Assembly (NCBI GenBank): GCA_002352105.1
Contig: DEHV01000061.1
Span: 33,112-41,100 of the forward strand
DNA from: Chitinophagaceae bacterium UBA2791
GTDB taxonomy: Bacteria > Bacteroidota > Bacteroidia > Chitinophagales > Chitinophagaceae
DNA: 7,989 bases
Direction of reading: 5' to 3'
Shown: in pieces, positions 1 to 5,628 of the stretch
How the letters are laid out: each line of letters starts with the position of its first letter
How positions within the stretch are numbered: the first letter of the stretch is position 1
Notes under the pieces: model-generated
What the model was told of the DNA's origin: nothing
Seen by the model: the letters and a program-made list of their open reading frames with translations, nothing else
Database searches by the model: none
Program-made: the position numbers and the translations under genes

Positions 1-411
1 TTTTTCTTCTTTTAACTTATCATTAAGGGAAGGATCGCGTAATCCGATCATTTCATTGATCTCTCTTATGCTTTCCTGGTGCGCAAGGGTTGGCACTTCC
101 CTCATCGGATCGAATTGCAGCGGCGCGGCTTCAGATGGCGACGCATTCGTTTCTTCGGCATTGTCCTCCATCCTTTCCTGCTCCAATAACGGCTCTTTAT
201 CCAGTATTTCCTCTACGGTATCCTGTATCCCATTGCGAAAAGCCGGCATCACAACAGATATGGAAGAGCTGCTCCTGACCTGCCTTGTGGCCATTTCCTG
301 CTTCATCAGTTCCTGTTCAATCAACCTGATCAGACCCAATAGTTTTGAAGGATGCGCTTTTTGTTCAAATTGTTCATTTAATTTGCCAATCAGTTCCGCT
401 AACTGCTCCAT
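1..411 (-). CDS. Acidic, partly coiled-coil protein of unknown function (3' end outside the window)
   Basis: This minus-strand frame is open from the ATG at 411-409 to the window edge, giving 137 codons with no stop. Residues 1-37 are rich in Leu, Glu, Gln and Lys with heptad-like spacing (MEQLAELIGKLNEQF...), suggesting an amphipathic helix or coiled coil. A stretch around residues 60-90 is very acidic and probably disordered. From about residue 110 the chain becomes helical again (ESIREINEMIGLRDPSLNDK). No signal peptide or membrane segment is visible. The opposite strand also has a long open frame here, but its Ser/Cys-rich composition is the kind an antisense shadow gives. I recall Bacteroidota proteins of unknown function with a similar SLNDKL segment followed by a conserved C-terminal domain, but cannot verify this. 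It is divergent from ccmB. No function is assigned. Confidence 0.72.
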   Translation of the reverse strand, partial: MEQLAELIGKLNEQFEQKAHPSKLLGLIRLIEQELMKQEMATRQVRSSSSISVVMPAFRNGIQDTVEEILDKEPLLEQERMEDNAEETNASPSEAAPLQFDPMREVPTLAHQESIREINEMIGLRDPSLNDKLKEEK

Positions 412-635
412 GAAAGGAATGCTTTTTTGGGTTACTAGTAGTTTGATTATAAAGTTAGCAATTTTTATTCCTATTATCCATAAGGAGCCGGGGAGGCAGA
501 AGGCAGGGGCGGCCTGATAAAGCAAGGATCAAAGGCAACATGCAGCGATTCCAGGTAAGCGTAACCACCGCTCTTCTGCTTTTGATCGGGCAGGACCATA
601 ACATATCATAGTTTTATCATGAAATGAATTAGTTC
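412..635. other. Divergent intergenic region between the left-edge gene and ccmB
   Basis: These 224 bp separate two divergently read genes and must hold the promoters of both. The part near the minus-strand gene is AT-rich (about 420-480) and the middle is more GC-rich. On the ccmB side, TAGTTTTA at 609-616 resembles a -7 box, with TTTTG ending at 584, but the 24 bp spacing and one mismatch make it weak. I see no convincing ORF on the plus strand, no RNA gene and no strong terminator. Confidence 0.4.
450..457 (-). promoter_or_regulatory. Possible -7 box for the left-edge minus-strand gene
   Basis: Read on the minus strand this is TAACTTTA, seven of eight positions of the Bacteroidota -7 pattern TAnnTTTG. 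It lies about 40 bp upstream of the ATG at 411. A weak TTATGG lies 20 bp further upstream instead of a clean TTG. Position is right but the match is imperfect. Confidence 0.28.
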
Positions 636-1298
636 TTGACACAAAGCCTGCAACATATTTTCGTTTTGCTTAAAAAGGACTTCCTGCTGGAGATCAGGCA
701 GCAATACAGTTTTTACGGCATTGTATTGTATGTAGCTTCCACCATTTTTGTGCTTTACCTGGCGATGGGGCAGCCGGAGGAGAAGGTTTGGAACGGGCTG
801 TTCTGGATGATCCAGTTGTTTATCTGCGTCAATGCCGTGGCCAAAAGCTTTCTCCAGGAAAGCAGCGGCAGGATGCTGTATTATTATACGATCGCCGGGC
901 CGCGCGATTTTATATTATCCAAGCTGCTGTTCAATGCCCTGTTAATGACCGTTATGAGCGTTACCAGCCTGCTGCTGTTCCGGCTATTGATGGGCGATCC
1001 GTTGCAACATCCCTTACAGTTCACCGCTATCGTGTGCCTTGGAGGATGCAGCCTGAGTTTTGTGTTTACCTTTCTTGCCGCCATCGCGGCGAGGGCGCGC
1101 CAGAATGCCGCATTGATCGCCATACTCGGTTTCCCGCTGATCATCCCGCAGGTATTGCTGCTGATGCGCATCTCCAATATCGCCTTTGCCGATGTGATCC
1201 AGAAAGGACTGCTCCAGATGTCGGCCCTGCTCGTAGGACTCGACCTGCTGACGCTGGCGTTGGCGGCCGTGCTCTTTCCTTTTCTGTGGAAAGACTAG
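636..1298 (+). CDS. ccmB: Heme exporter / cytochrome c maturation protein CcmB
   Basis: CcmB is the membrane subunit of the CcmABCD complex, which works with the ATPase CcmA to release heme-loaded CcmE for cytochrome c maturation. The 220-residue product has the family's size and six hydrophobic segments at about 27-45, 52-70, 92-119, 128-151, 158-178 and 192-217. The short cytoplasmic N-terminus (LLKKDFLLEIRQQYSFYG) leading into the first helix is typical. The start is TTG: an in-frame TAG sits at 630-632, only one codon (TTC) before it, and the first in-frame ATG is codon 44, inside the first membrane segment. No Shine-Dalgarno sequence is visible. The gene ends 203 bp before the preferred ccmC start, so the two may be transcribed separately. 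No ccmA lies in the window. The family call is firm; the exact start is likely but unproven. Confidence 0.9.
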   Translation: MTQSLQHIFVLLKKDFLLEIRQQYSFYGIVLYVASTIFVLYLAMGQPEEKVWNGLFWMIQLFICVNAVAKSFLQESSGRMLYYYTIAGPRDFILSKLLFNALLMTVMSVTSLLLFRLLMGDPLQHPLQFTAIVCLGGCSLSFVFTFLAAIAARARQNAALIAILGFPLIIPQVLLLMRISNIAFADVIQKGLLQMSALLVGLDLLTLALAAVLFPFLWKD

Positions 1299-1373
1299 CG
1301 TTGCCGCCGGGGGGTCTTTAACCGGTTTTAAGCGTTCCGGACAATTGTTAAAAATGATAAACCGTTAGCGTCA

Positions 1374-1409
1374 AATATTTGCATATATCATAATATGCAA
1401 TAAATATTA
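1374..1409. repeat. AT-rich dyad upstream of the ccmC promoter
   Basis: The core is a perfect inverted repeat, TTGCATAT (1379-1386) and ATATGCAA (1393-1400), separated by ATCATA. The symmetry continues outwards imperfectly, with AATATT on the left and AATATT on the right offset by two bases. It lies directly upstream of the proposed ccmC promoter and lacks the GC stem and T-run of a terminator, so an operator or activator site is the more natural reading. Its function is inferred from position only. Confidence 0.45.
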
Positions 1410-1417
1410 TGGATATA

Positions 1418-1450
1418 TTGGCTTAGTTGTATCGCTTTGTCCTAATTTTG
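1418..1450 (+). promoter_or_regulatory. Bacteroidota-type promoter for ccmC-ccmD
   Basis: TTG at 1418-1420 is followed after 22 bp by TAATTTTG at 1443-1450, a full match to the TAnnTTTG -7 box with spacing inside the reported 17-23 bp range for the phylum. Transcription would begin near 1457 and leave a leader of about 45 nt before the ATG at 1502. This placement excludes the TTG at 1427 as the start for a transcript made here. Confidence 0.55.
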
Positions 1451-1501
1451 GATCCGGTTAAACATTACCTGTACATTCTATTGACGACACTTAAAGCATC
1501 T

Positions 1502-2185
1502 ATGCGCGGATATTGGTGGAAAATATTAACGATCGTTTTATTAACCTATACTTTTATTGCAGGCTTCCTGATACCCGTTCCTGATGTCGGCAACCTTGAG
1601 CAAACCATCCGCAATCTTTTCTTCCATGTGCCCATGTGGTTTGGCCAGTTAACGCTGATCACGGTTTCGCTGGTTTATTCCATCCTTTATTTAAGAAAGC
1701 CGGAAGCCCGGCATGATATTTACGCGAGCGAGTTTGCCAAAACAGGCATCGTATTCGGGATGCTGGGATTGGTTACCGGGATGATCTGGGCCAATTATAC
1801 CTGGGGAGCGCCCTGGAATAACGATCCCAAACAATTAGGAGCGGCTATCGCCCTGCTTATCTATCTCGCTTACTTTATACTCAGGAACTCCATGACGGAT
1901 ATTGACAAAAGAGCCCGCGTTTCCGCGGTATATAACATATTTGCCTATTTTATCTATGTGCCGATGATCATGGTGTTGCCCCGAATGGTAGAATCGCTGC
2001 ATCCCGGGGGAAAGGGCGTTGAAGGGAACCCGGGCTTCGGCGGACAGGATCTCGACGCTACCATGCGAACAGTATTCTGGCCGGCAGTAATAGGATGGAT
2101 ATTACTGGGGATATGGATCACCACCTTACGGTTGCGCCTGCAATTGCTCGAAGAAAAAAAAACCTACACCAGTCTGGCATCATGA
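1502..2185 (+). CDS. ccmC: Cytochrome c maturation protein CcmC (heme-handling CcmC/CcsA family)
   Basis: CcmC binds heme at the outer face of the inner membrane and delivers it to CcmE. From the ATG at 1502 the product is 227 residues, close to the family norm, with several membrane segments (about 8-27, 45-64, 80-100, 112-128, 143-160 and 190-210). Both conserved periplasmic histidines appear present: H42 in FFHVPMWF and H167 in ESLHPGG. The tryptophan-rich heme motif is WANYTWGAPWNNDP at 96-109, a variant of the WWD motif. The frame extends upstream to a TTG at 1427, which would add 25 residues. I prefer 1502 because MRGYWWKI fits the family N-terminus and a promoter overlaps the longer start. 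The last codons overlap the next gene by ATGA, implying translational coupling. Confidence 0.92.
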   Translation: MRGYWWKILTIVLLTYTFIAGFLIPVPDVGNLEQTIRNLFFHVPMWFGQLTLITVSLVYSILYLRKPEARHDIYASEFAKTGIVFGMLGLVTGMIWANYTWGAPWNNDPKQLGAAIALLIYLAYFILRNSMTDIDKRARVSAVYNIFAYFIYVPMIMVLPRMVESLHPGGKGVEGNPGFGGQDLDATMRTVFWPAVIGWILLGIWITTLRLRLQLLEEKKTYTSLAS

Positions 2186-2394
2186 AAAAATTAATCCTCA
2201 GCATTCAATCGCTTCTTCTCGGTTTATCTATTTATGCGCAGGACATAGCTCCTCAAACGGAGCGGGTCGCCACAGGTCTCAGGTCGGATGCAAAAATATA
2301 TGTAGTAGTAGCCGTCCTGGTCACCATTCTTGCCGGCCTGTTCGTTTATATTGTCCGCCTGGACAAAAAAATATCCAGGATGGAAAAAAGCTAG
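2182..2394 (+). CDS. ccmD: CcmD-like small membrane protein
   Basis: This 70-residue protein begins at an ATG overlapping the ccmC stop (ATGA), so it is almost certainly translated with ccmC. Residues 1-19 look like a signal peptide with a possible cleavage site after IYA. A single membrane helix spans about 39-58 and is followed by a basic cytoplasmic tail (RLDKKISRMEKS). Small size, one helix, a charged tail and the position after ccmC match CcmD, which in the Ccm complex stabilises CcmC and helps release holo-CcmE. The cleavable-looking leader differs from the short proteobacterial CcmD but agrees with my recollection of Bacteroidota versions. Sequence conservation in this family is poor, so the call relies largely on context. 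The frame opens further upstream, but that part lies inside ccmC. Confidence 0.82.
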   Translation: MKKLILSIQSLLLGLSIYAQDIAPQTERVATGLRSDAKIYVVVAVLVTILAGLFVYIVRLDKKISRMEKS

Positions 2395-2467
2395 GCCGCC
2401 AATTTTATCCGCCCCCGGAGCGTTTATTACCTGGATGAGTATTTAATAAACCCCATAAAAATATCTT

Positions 2468-3883
2468 ATGTCTGACCAGAAATACAGCTTTTTTGGAGAT
2501 GTAGAGAAAAATTTCGAAAAAGCCGCCGCCTTTACCAGTTGGGATCCGGGGCTCCTCGAACAGATCAAACAATGCAACGCCGTATATCGTATGCACTTCC
2601 CTGTTAAGATCGGCGATAAGCTGCAAGTGATCAAAGCATACCGGGTGCAGCACTCGCATCACAAAACGCCTTGTAAGGGGGGGATCAGGTTTGCCCCCAA
2701 TGTAAACCTCGACGAAGTAATGGCGCTGGCCGCGCTGATGACCTTTAAATGCGCTATCGTGAACGTGCCCTTCGGGGGGGCCAAGGGCGGCATCACGATC
2801 GACACGCGCCAATACAGCGCTTATGACCTTGAAAGAATAACCCGCCGCTATACCGCCGAACTGATCAAAAAGAACTTTATCGGTCCGGGGGTGGATGTGC
2901 CGGCTCCGGATTATGGAACAGGCGAAAAAGAGATGTCCTGGATACTGGACACTTACAGCAGCATGCGCCCCGGCGAAATTGATGCGCTTGCCTGCGTTAC
3001 AGGCAAGCCGGTTACGCAGGGAGGGGTGCGGGGCCGCCGGGAAGCTACCGGCCTGGGCGTTTTCTACGGATTGCGAGAAATATGCAATACAGAGGAGATC
3101 ATGAACCGGTTGGGCCTGCCGAAGGGCGTCAAGAACAAGCGGATCGTTATCCAGGGATTGGGAAATGTGGGCTATCATGCCGCCAAGTCCTTCCAGGAAG
3201 GCGGCGCCAGGATCATCGGCATCGCCGAATATGAGGGCGCCATCTGGAATACCGAGGGGCTGAACGTCGACGAAGTGGTCGCTCACCGTAAACAAACCAA
3301 GTCTATCCTTAATTTCAAAGGCGCCAACAATTTTGAAAAGAACGGCGAAGCGCTGGAAATGGATTGCGATATCTTAATCCCTGCGGCGCTGGAAAACGTT
3401 ATCAATAAAAGCAATGCATCGAGAATAAAAGCCAGGATCATCGGCGAAGCGGCCAACGGCCCGCTCTCTCCCGAAGCCGATGAAGAATGCCTGAAGAAAG
3501 GCATTTTGGTGGTTCCCGATATGTACCTCAACGCCGGAGGCGTAACCGTATCTTATTTTGAATGGTTAAAAAACCTTAGCCATGTGCGTTATGGCCGCAT
3601 GGAAAAACGGTTCGCCGAAAACCTGAACGGGCAGATACTGGAGCAGATCGAAGAGCTCACCGGGAAAAAGGTGAACGCCACGGAAAGAGACCTTATTCTT
3701 CGAGGCCCCGACGAAATAGACCTGGTCAGGAGCGGCCTCGAGGAAACCATGATCGCCGCTACCCGGGAAATCATGGAAGTATGGAAAAACAATCCGAAGA
3801 TACCCGATATGCGAACAGCCGCCTATGTGCTGGCCATCGACAAGGTGGCCACCAGTTATAACGAGCTGGGCATCTTTCCGTAA
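2468..3883 (+). CDS. gdhA: Glutamate dehydrogenase (Glu/Leu/Phe/Val dehydrogenase family)
   Basis: The enzyme interconverts glutamate with 2-oxoglutarate plus ammonia, using NAD(H) or NADP(H), in the cytoplasm. The 471-residue product has the substrate-binding K70 in KGGIRF and K94, the catalytic K106 in PFGGAKGG, and the catalytic-type D148 in PAPDYGTG. The Rossmann domain shows GLGNVG at 230-235, followed by an acidic residue (E254) at the end of the next strand. That leans towards NAD but does not settle the cofactor. Conserved EAANGP and PDMYLNAGGV segments follow. The protein is somewhat longer than the usual 410-450 residues. It lies 73 bp after the ccmD-like gene with no clear promoter or terminator between, so readthrough is possible. 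It converges on the next gene with an 11 bp gap. Glutamate rather than leucine or phenylalanine specificity is by overall resemblance. Confidence 0.92.
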   Translation: MSDQKYSFFGDVEKNFEKAAAFTSWDPGLLEQIKQCNAVYRMHFPVKIGDKLQVIKAYRVQHSHHKTPCKGGIRFAPNVNLDEVMALAALMTFKCAIVNVPFGGAKGGITIDTRQYSAYDLERITRRYTAELIKKNFIGPGVDVPAPDYGTGEKEMSWILDTYSSMRPGEIDALACVTGKPVTQGGVRGRREATGLGVFYGLREICNTEEIMNRLGLPKGVKNKRIVIQGLGNVGYHAAKSFQEGGARIIGIAEYEGAIWNTEGLNVDEVVAHRKQTKSILNFKGANNFEKNGEALEMDCDILIPAALENVINKSNASRIKARIIGEAANGPLSPEADEECLKKGILVVPDMYLNAGGVTVSYFEWLKNLSHVRYGRMEKRFAENLNGQILEQIEELTGKKVNATERDLILRGPDEIDLVRSGLEETMIAATREIMEVWKNNPKIPDMRTAAYVLAIDKVATSYNELGIFP

Positions 3884-3894
3884 ATAAGAGCAGG

Positions 3895-4335
3895 CTACTG
3901 GTCGAAATCCGGAAGCGCGTCGAGCGCGCGCAGGCTATCGTCTTTTTTCTGAAAAACAGCGCAGGCATTACCGTTAGTGATCGTCAGGTAGGGAACCGGA
4001 ACGGCTATATTGTAACGCAATACCTGCTCCAGCACAGGCGGGTTCAATGCCACATCCATTGCCTTGCATTCGATCAGCATCCAGGGTTGGTGAAACCGAT
4101 CATAGACCAGGATATCAAATCTTTTATACAGCGCTCCCACAAGTATCCTTTTCTCCAAAGCCAGGAAAGAAGAGGGATATCGTTTTACCTGCGCCAGGTA
4201 TTGCACAAAGTTCTGCCTTACCCATTCTTCGGGCGTCAGGCGGAGCCATGATTTTCTGATCTCGTCAAAAATAAACGCTTTGCCGTCTTCTTCTTTTATC
4301 CGGAAATGATGGTCGGGATACTCGATCTGGATCAT
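3895..4335 (-). CDS. Stand-alone HsdR N-terminal-type PD-(D/E)XK nuclease-fold protein
   Basis: The 146-residue product resembles the N-terminal domain of type I restriction R subunits but carries no helicase part. Counting from the preferred ATG at 4335-4333, the nuclease-fold residues are an early Glu (E61 in ALEKRIL), D74 in KRFDILVYD, the E89-x-K91 pair in LIECKA, and Q104 in LEQVLRYN; PYLTITNG follows. All catalytic-type positions are intact, so it could bind or cut nucleic acid, but no substrate can be read from the sequence. An ATG six codons upstream (4353) is possible; I prefer 4335 because MIQIEYPD fits the family start as I remember it. There are no hsdM, hsdS or helicase genes beside it. 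Such lone proteins appear common in Bacteroidota and may be a housekeeping family, not a restriction enzyme. Confidence 0.82.
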   Translation of the reverse strand: MIQIEYPDHHFRIKEEDGKAFIFDEIRKSWLRLTPEEWVRQNFVQYLAQVKRYPSSFLALEKRILVGALYKRFDILVYDRFHQPWMLIECKAMDVALNPPVLEQVLRYNIAVPVPYLTITNGNACAVFQKKDDSLRALDALPDFDQ

Positions 4336-4341
4336 ACCCCG

Positions 4342-4349
4342 CAAATATA
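4342..4349 (-). promoter_or_regulatory. TAnnTTTG box just before the HsdR-N-like gene
   Basis: On the minus strand this reads TATATTTG, a full match to the Bacteroidota -7 consensus. It ends only six bases before the preferred ATG at 4335, so transcription would start at or near that codon, giving a leaderless or nearly leaderless message. No TTG is present 17-23 bp upstream, so it may be a chance match. Confidence 0.3.
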
Positions 4350-4574
4350 TCATTAAACGGCGTCCTTTCAGGAATTCCCCGGGCGTCGCGCAGTATAATG
4401 CAACAAAGCATTATTAACCCTTGTATGCCAGAACGCCAGCAATACCGCCGCACGCCCAGGCGCGTCTTTAGCCCTGTTGATAGCGCGCATTCAGCGCTTT
4501 TCATCTATGCGATTATAAAACAAATCTGCTATTAAACCGCAACGGTATTAAAGAGAAATGGTATATTGGTTTCG

Positions 4575-5345
4575 ATGAAGACCAAGGAAGAGATCATAAA
4601 GAACTGGCTGCCTAGGTATACCGGCCAAAAGCTGGAGAACTTTGGAAAATACATTCTGTTAACCAATTTCCAGCACTATATCCGGTTGTTTGCCGAATGG
4701 AACAATGTGGAGATCATCGGCGTTCACAAGCCCATGCAATGCGTGACCGCCGGAGACATCACGCTGATCAATTTCGGAATGGGCAGCCCCGCCGCCGCTA
4801 CGATCATGGACCTGCTCGCCGCGATAGAACCCAAGGCGGCGTTGTTCCTGGGCAAATGCGGGGGATTAAAAAAACGCAATAAGCTCGGCGATCTTATCCT
4901 CCCGATTGCCGCGATCCGAGGCGAAGGCGCTTCCAATGATTATTTTCCTCCCGAAGTGCCGGCCCTGCCTGCTTTCGCGCTTCAGAAGGCGGTGTCCACC
5001 ACCATTCGCGACCATGGAATAGACTATTGGACAGGGACCGTATACACGACCAACAGGAGGGTCTGGGAACACGACGAACTGTTCAAGGAATACCTGCAGA
5101 AGATCCGCGCCTATGCCATCGATATGGAAACGGCCACTATTTTTACCGTGGGCTTTTTTAATAAGATCCCGACAGGCGCCTTATTGCTGGTCAGCGACCA
5201 GCCCATGATCCCCGAAGGCGTAAAAACAGAGGAAAGCGACGAAGCGATTACCGCCGACTTTGTTGAAAGGCATCTCCGGATCGGCATCGACTCGTTAAAA
5301 CAATTGATCAACGACGGATTGACCGTCAGGCACCTACGGTTTTAA
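4575..5345 (+). CDS. amn: AMP nucleosidase, short form
   Basis: AMP nucleosidase hydrolyses AMP to adenine and ribose 5-phosphate in purine salvage and control of the AMP pool. The 256-residue product belongs to the nucleoside phosphorylase-like fold. It shows NFGMGS at 66-71, LGKCGG at 92-97, the substrate-loop IDMETATIF at 182-190 and the catalytic-type Asp D208 in SDQP. These segments, with RGEGASNDYFPPE and YTTNRRVWEHD, are those I recall for Bacteroidota AMP nucleosidases. It is much shorter than the roughly 480-residue E. coli Amn, lacking that enzyme's extra N-terminal domain. The start is the ATG at 4575; a TTG three codons upstream (4566) is possible but less likely. The gene stands alone between divergent and distant neighbours. 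Confidence 0.92.
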   Translation: MKTKEEIIKNWLPRYTGQKLENFGKYILLTNFQHYIRLFAEWNNVEIIGVHKPMQCVTAGDITLINFGMGSPAAATIMDLLAAIEPKAALFLGKCGGLKKRNKLGDLILPIAAIRGEGASNDYFPPEVPALPAFALQKAVSTTIRDHGIDYWTGTVYTTNRRVWEHDELFKEYLQKIRAYAIDMETATIFTVGFFNKIPTGALLLVSDQPMIPEGVKTEESDEAITADFVERHLRIGIDSLKQLINDGLTVRHLRF

Positions 5346-5358
5346 AACCAGTTTTTTT
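5338..5358 (+). terminator. Possible intrinsic terminator after amn
   Basis: A perfect 12 bp palindrome, GGTTTTAAAACC (5338-5349), spans the amn stop codon and is followed two bases later by seven T. The usable stem is short and AU-rich (GGTT/AACC around TTAA), so it would be weak. A second hairpin follows at 5371-5402 (GGTCGCG pairing with CGCCGACC, one bulge) and may help. Confidence 0.35.
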
Positions 5359-5628
5359 GCTTCCGATCCAGGTCGCGCTTCGGCTTTAATTTGACGCCGA
5401 CCGTTTAGAAAAATGTATATAAAAATAAATAAATGGAGAACGACCAGCATTTTCAACCAAAGAACGCAGAAGAAAGACTACCCAACCTGAGGGCAGCTGA
5501 ACCTACTGATCTCTCTTTAATGAACCTTTATCTGCGGGCGTTGAAAAAAGGACTATGAGATTTGCGCGGCCCAAGCATTGTTACCGAAAAGAAGCTTTCA
5601 AATTTCAAACTAAATTCAAATCCCGATC
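5346..5628. other. Intergenic region between amn and the ABC ATPase gene
   Basis: These 283 bp hold the possible terminator hairpins near the amn end, an A/T-rich stretch at 5409-5432, a candidate 41-codon ORF at 5433-5558, and a 70 bp segment before the ABC start with no recognisable promoter box. The nearest -7-like string, TTAATTTG at 5386-5393, has one mismatch and no properly spaced TTG. No RNA gene is evident. Confidence 0.4.
5433..5558 (+). CDS. Possible small protein of 41 residues
   Basis: An ATG at 5433 opens 41 codons ending at TGA 5556-5558. The product starts MENDQHFQPKNAEERL, polar and acidic, then has a short amphipathic segment (LSLMNLYLRALKKGL) with a basic end. The ATG is preceded by an A-rich stretch (ATAAAAATAAATAA), a context that often favours initiation in Bacteroidota. 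It lies in an otherwise empty gap on the same strand as its neighbours. Against it: it is short, has no recognised homologue, and no good promoter is visible. It could be a real small protein, a gene remnant or chance. Confidence 0.3.
   Translation: MENDQHFQPKNAEERLPNLRAAEPTDLSLMNLYLRALKKGL

Noticed and set aside
56..517. Plus-strand frame of 153 codons rich in Ser and Cys.
   Set aside because: It lies antisense to the minus-strand gene at 1-411, its composition is unlike a folded protein, and the minus frame has a far more protein-like pattern.
1427..1501. TTG at 1427 as the ccmC start, adding 25 residues.
   Set aside because: The proposed promoter overlaps this stretch, the added residues do not fit the family N-terminus, and an ATG at 1502 gives the usual length.
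2408..2419. TCCG-CCCC-CGGA hairpin between the ccmD-like gene and gdh.
   Set aside because: Only four base pairs and no T-run; too weak to call a terminator.
2405..3295. Long minus-strand frame of 296 codons opposite the glutamate dehydrogenase gene.
   Set aside because: It is antisense to a clearly identified enzyme with all its motifs, and its translation shows no known family; GC-rich third positions easily produce such shadows.
3895..4353. Reading the HsdR-N-like gene as part of a restriction-modification system.
   Set aside because: No methyltransferase, specificity or helicase gene is present on either side; the neighbours are metabolic genes.
4482..4501. Hairpin AGCGC-N7-GCGCT followed by TTTT upstream of amn.
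   Set aside because: It looks terminator-like on the plus strand but no plus-strand gene ends before it, and the 5 bp stem is short.
4398..4535. Possible 45-codon ORF before amn (MQQSIINPCMPERQQYRR...).
   Set aside because: Arg- and Cys-rich composition, no promoter or initiation context, and no recognised similarity; chance is more likely.
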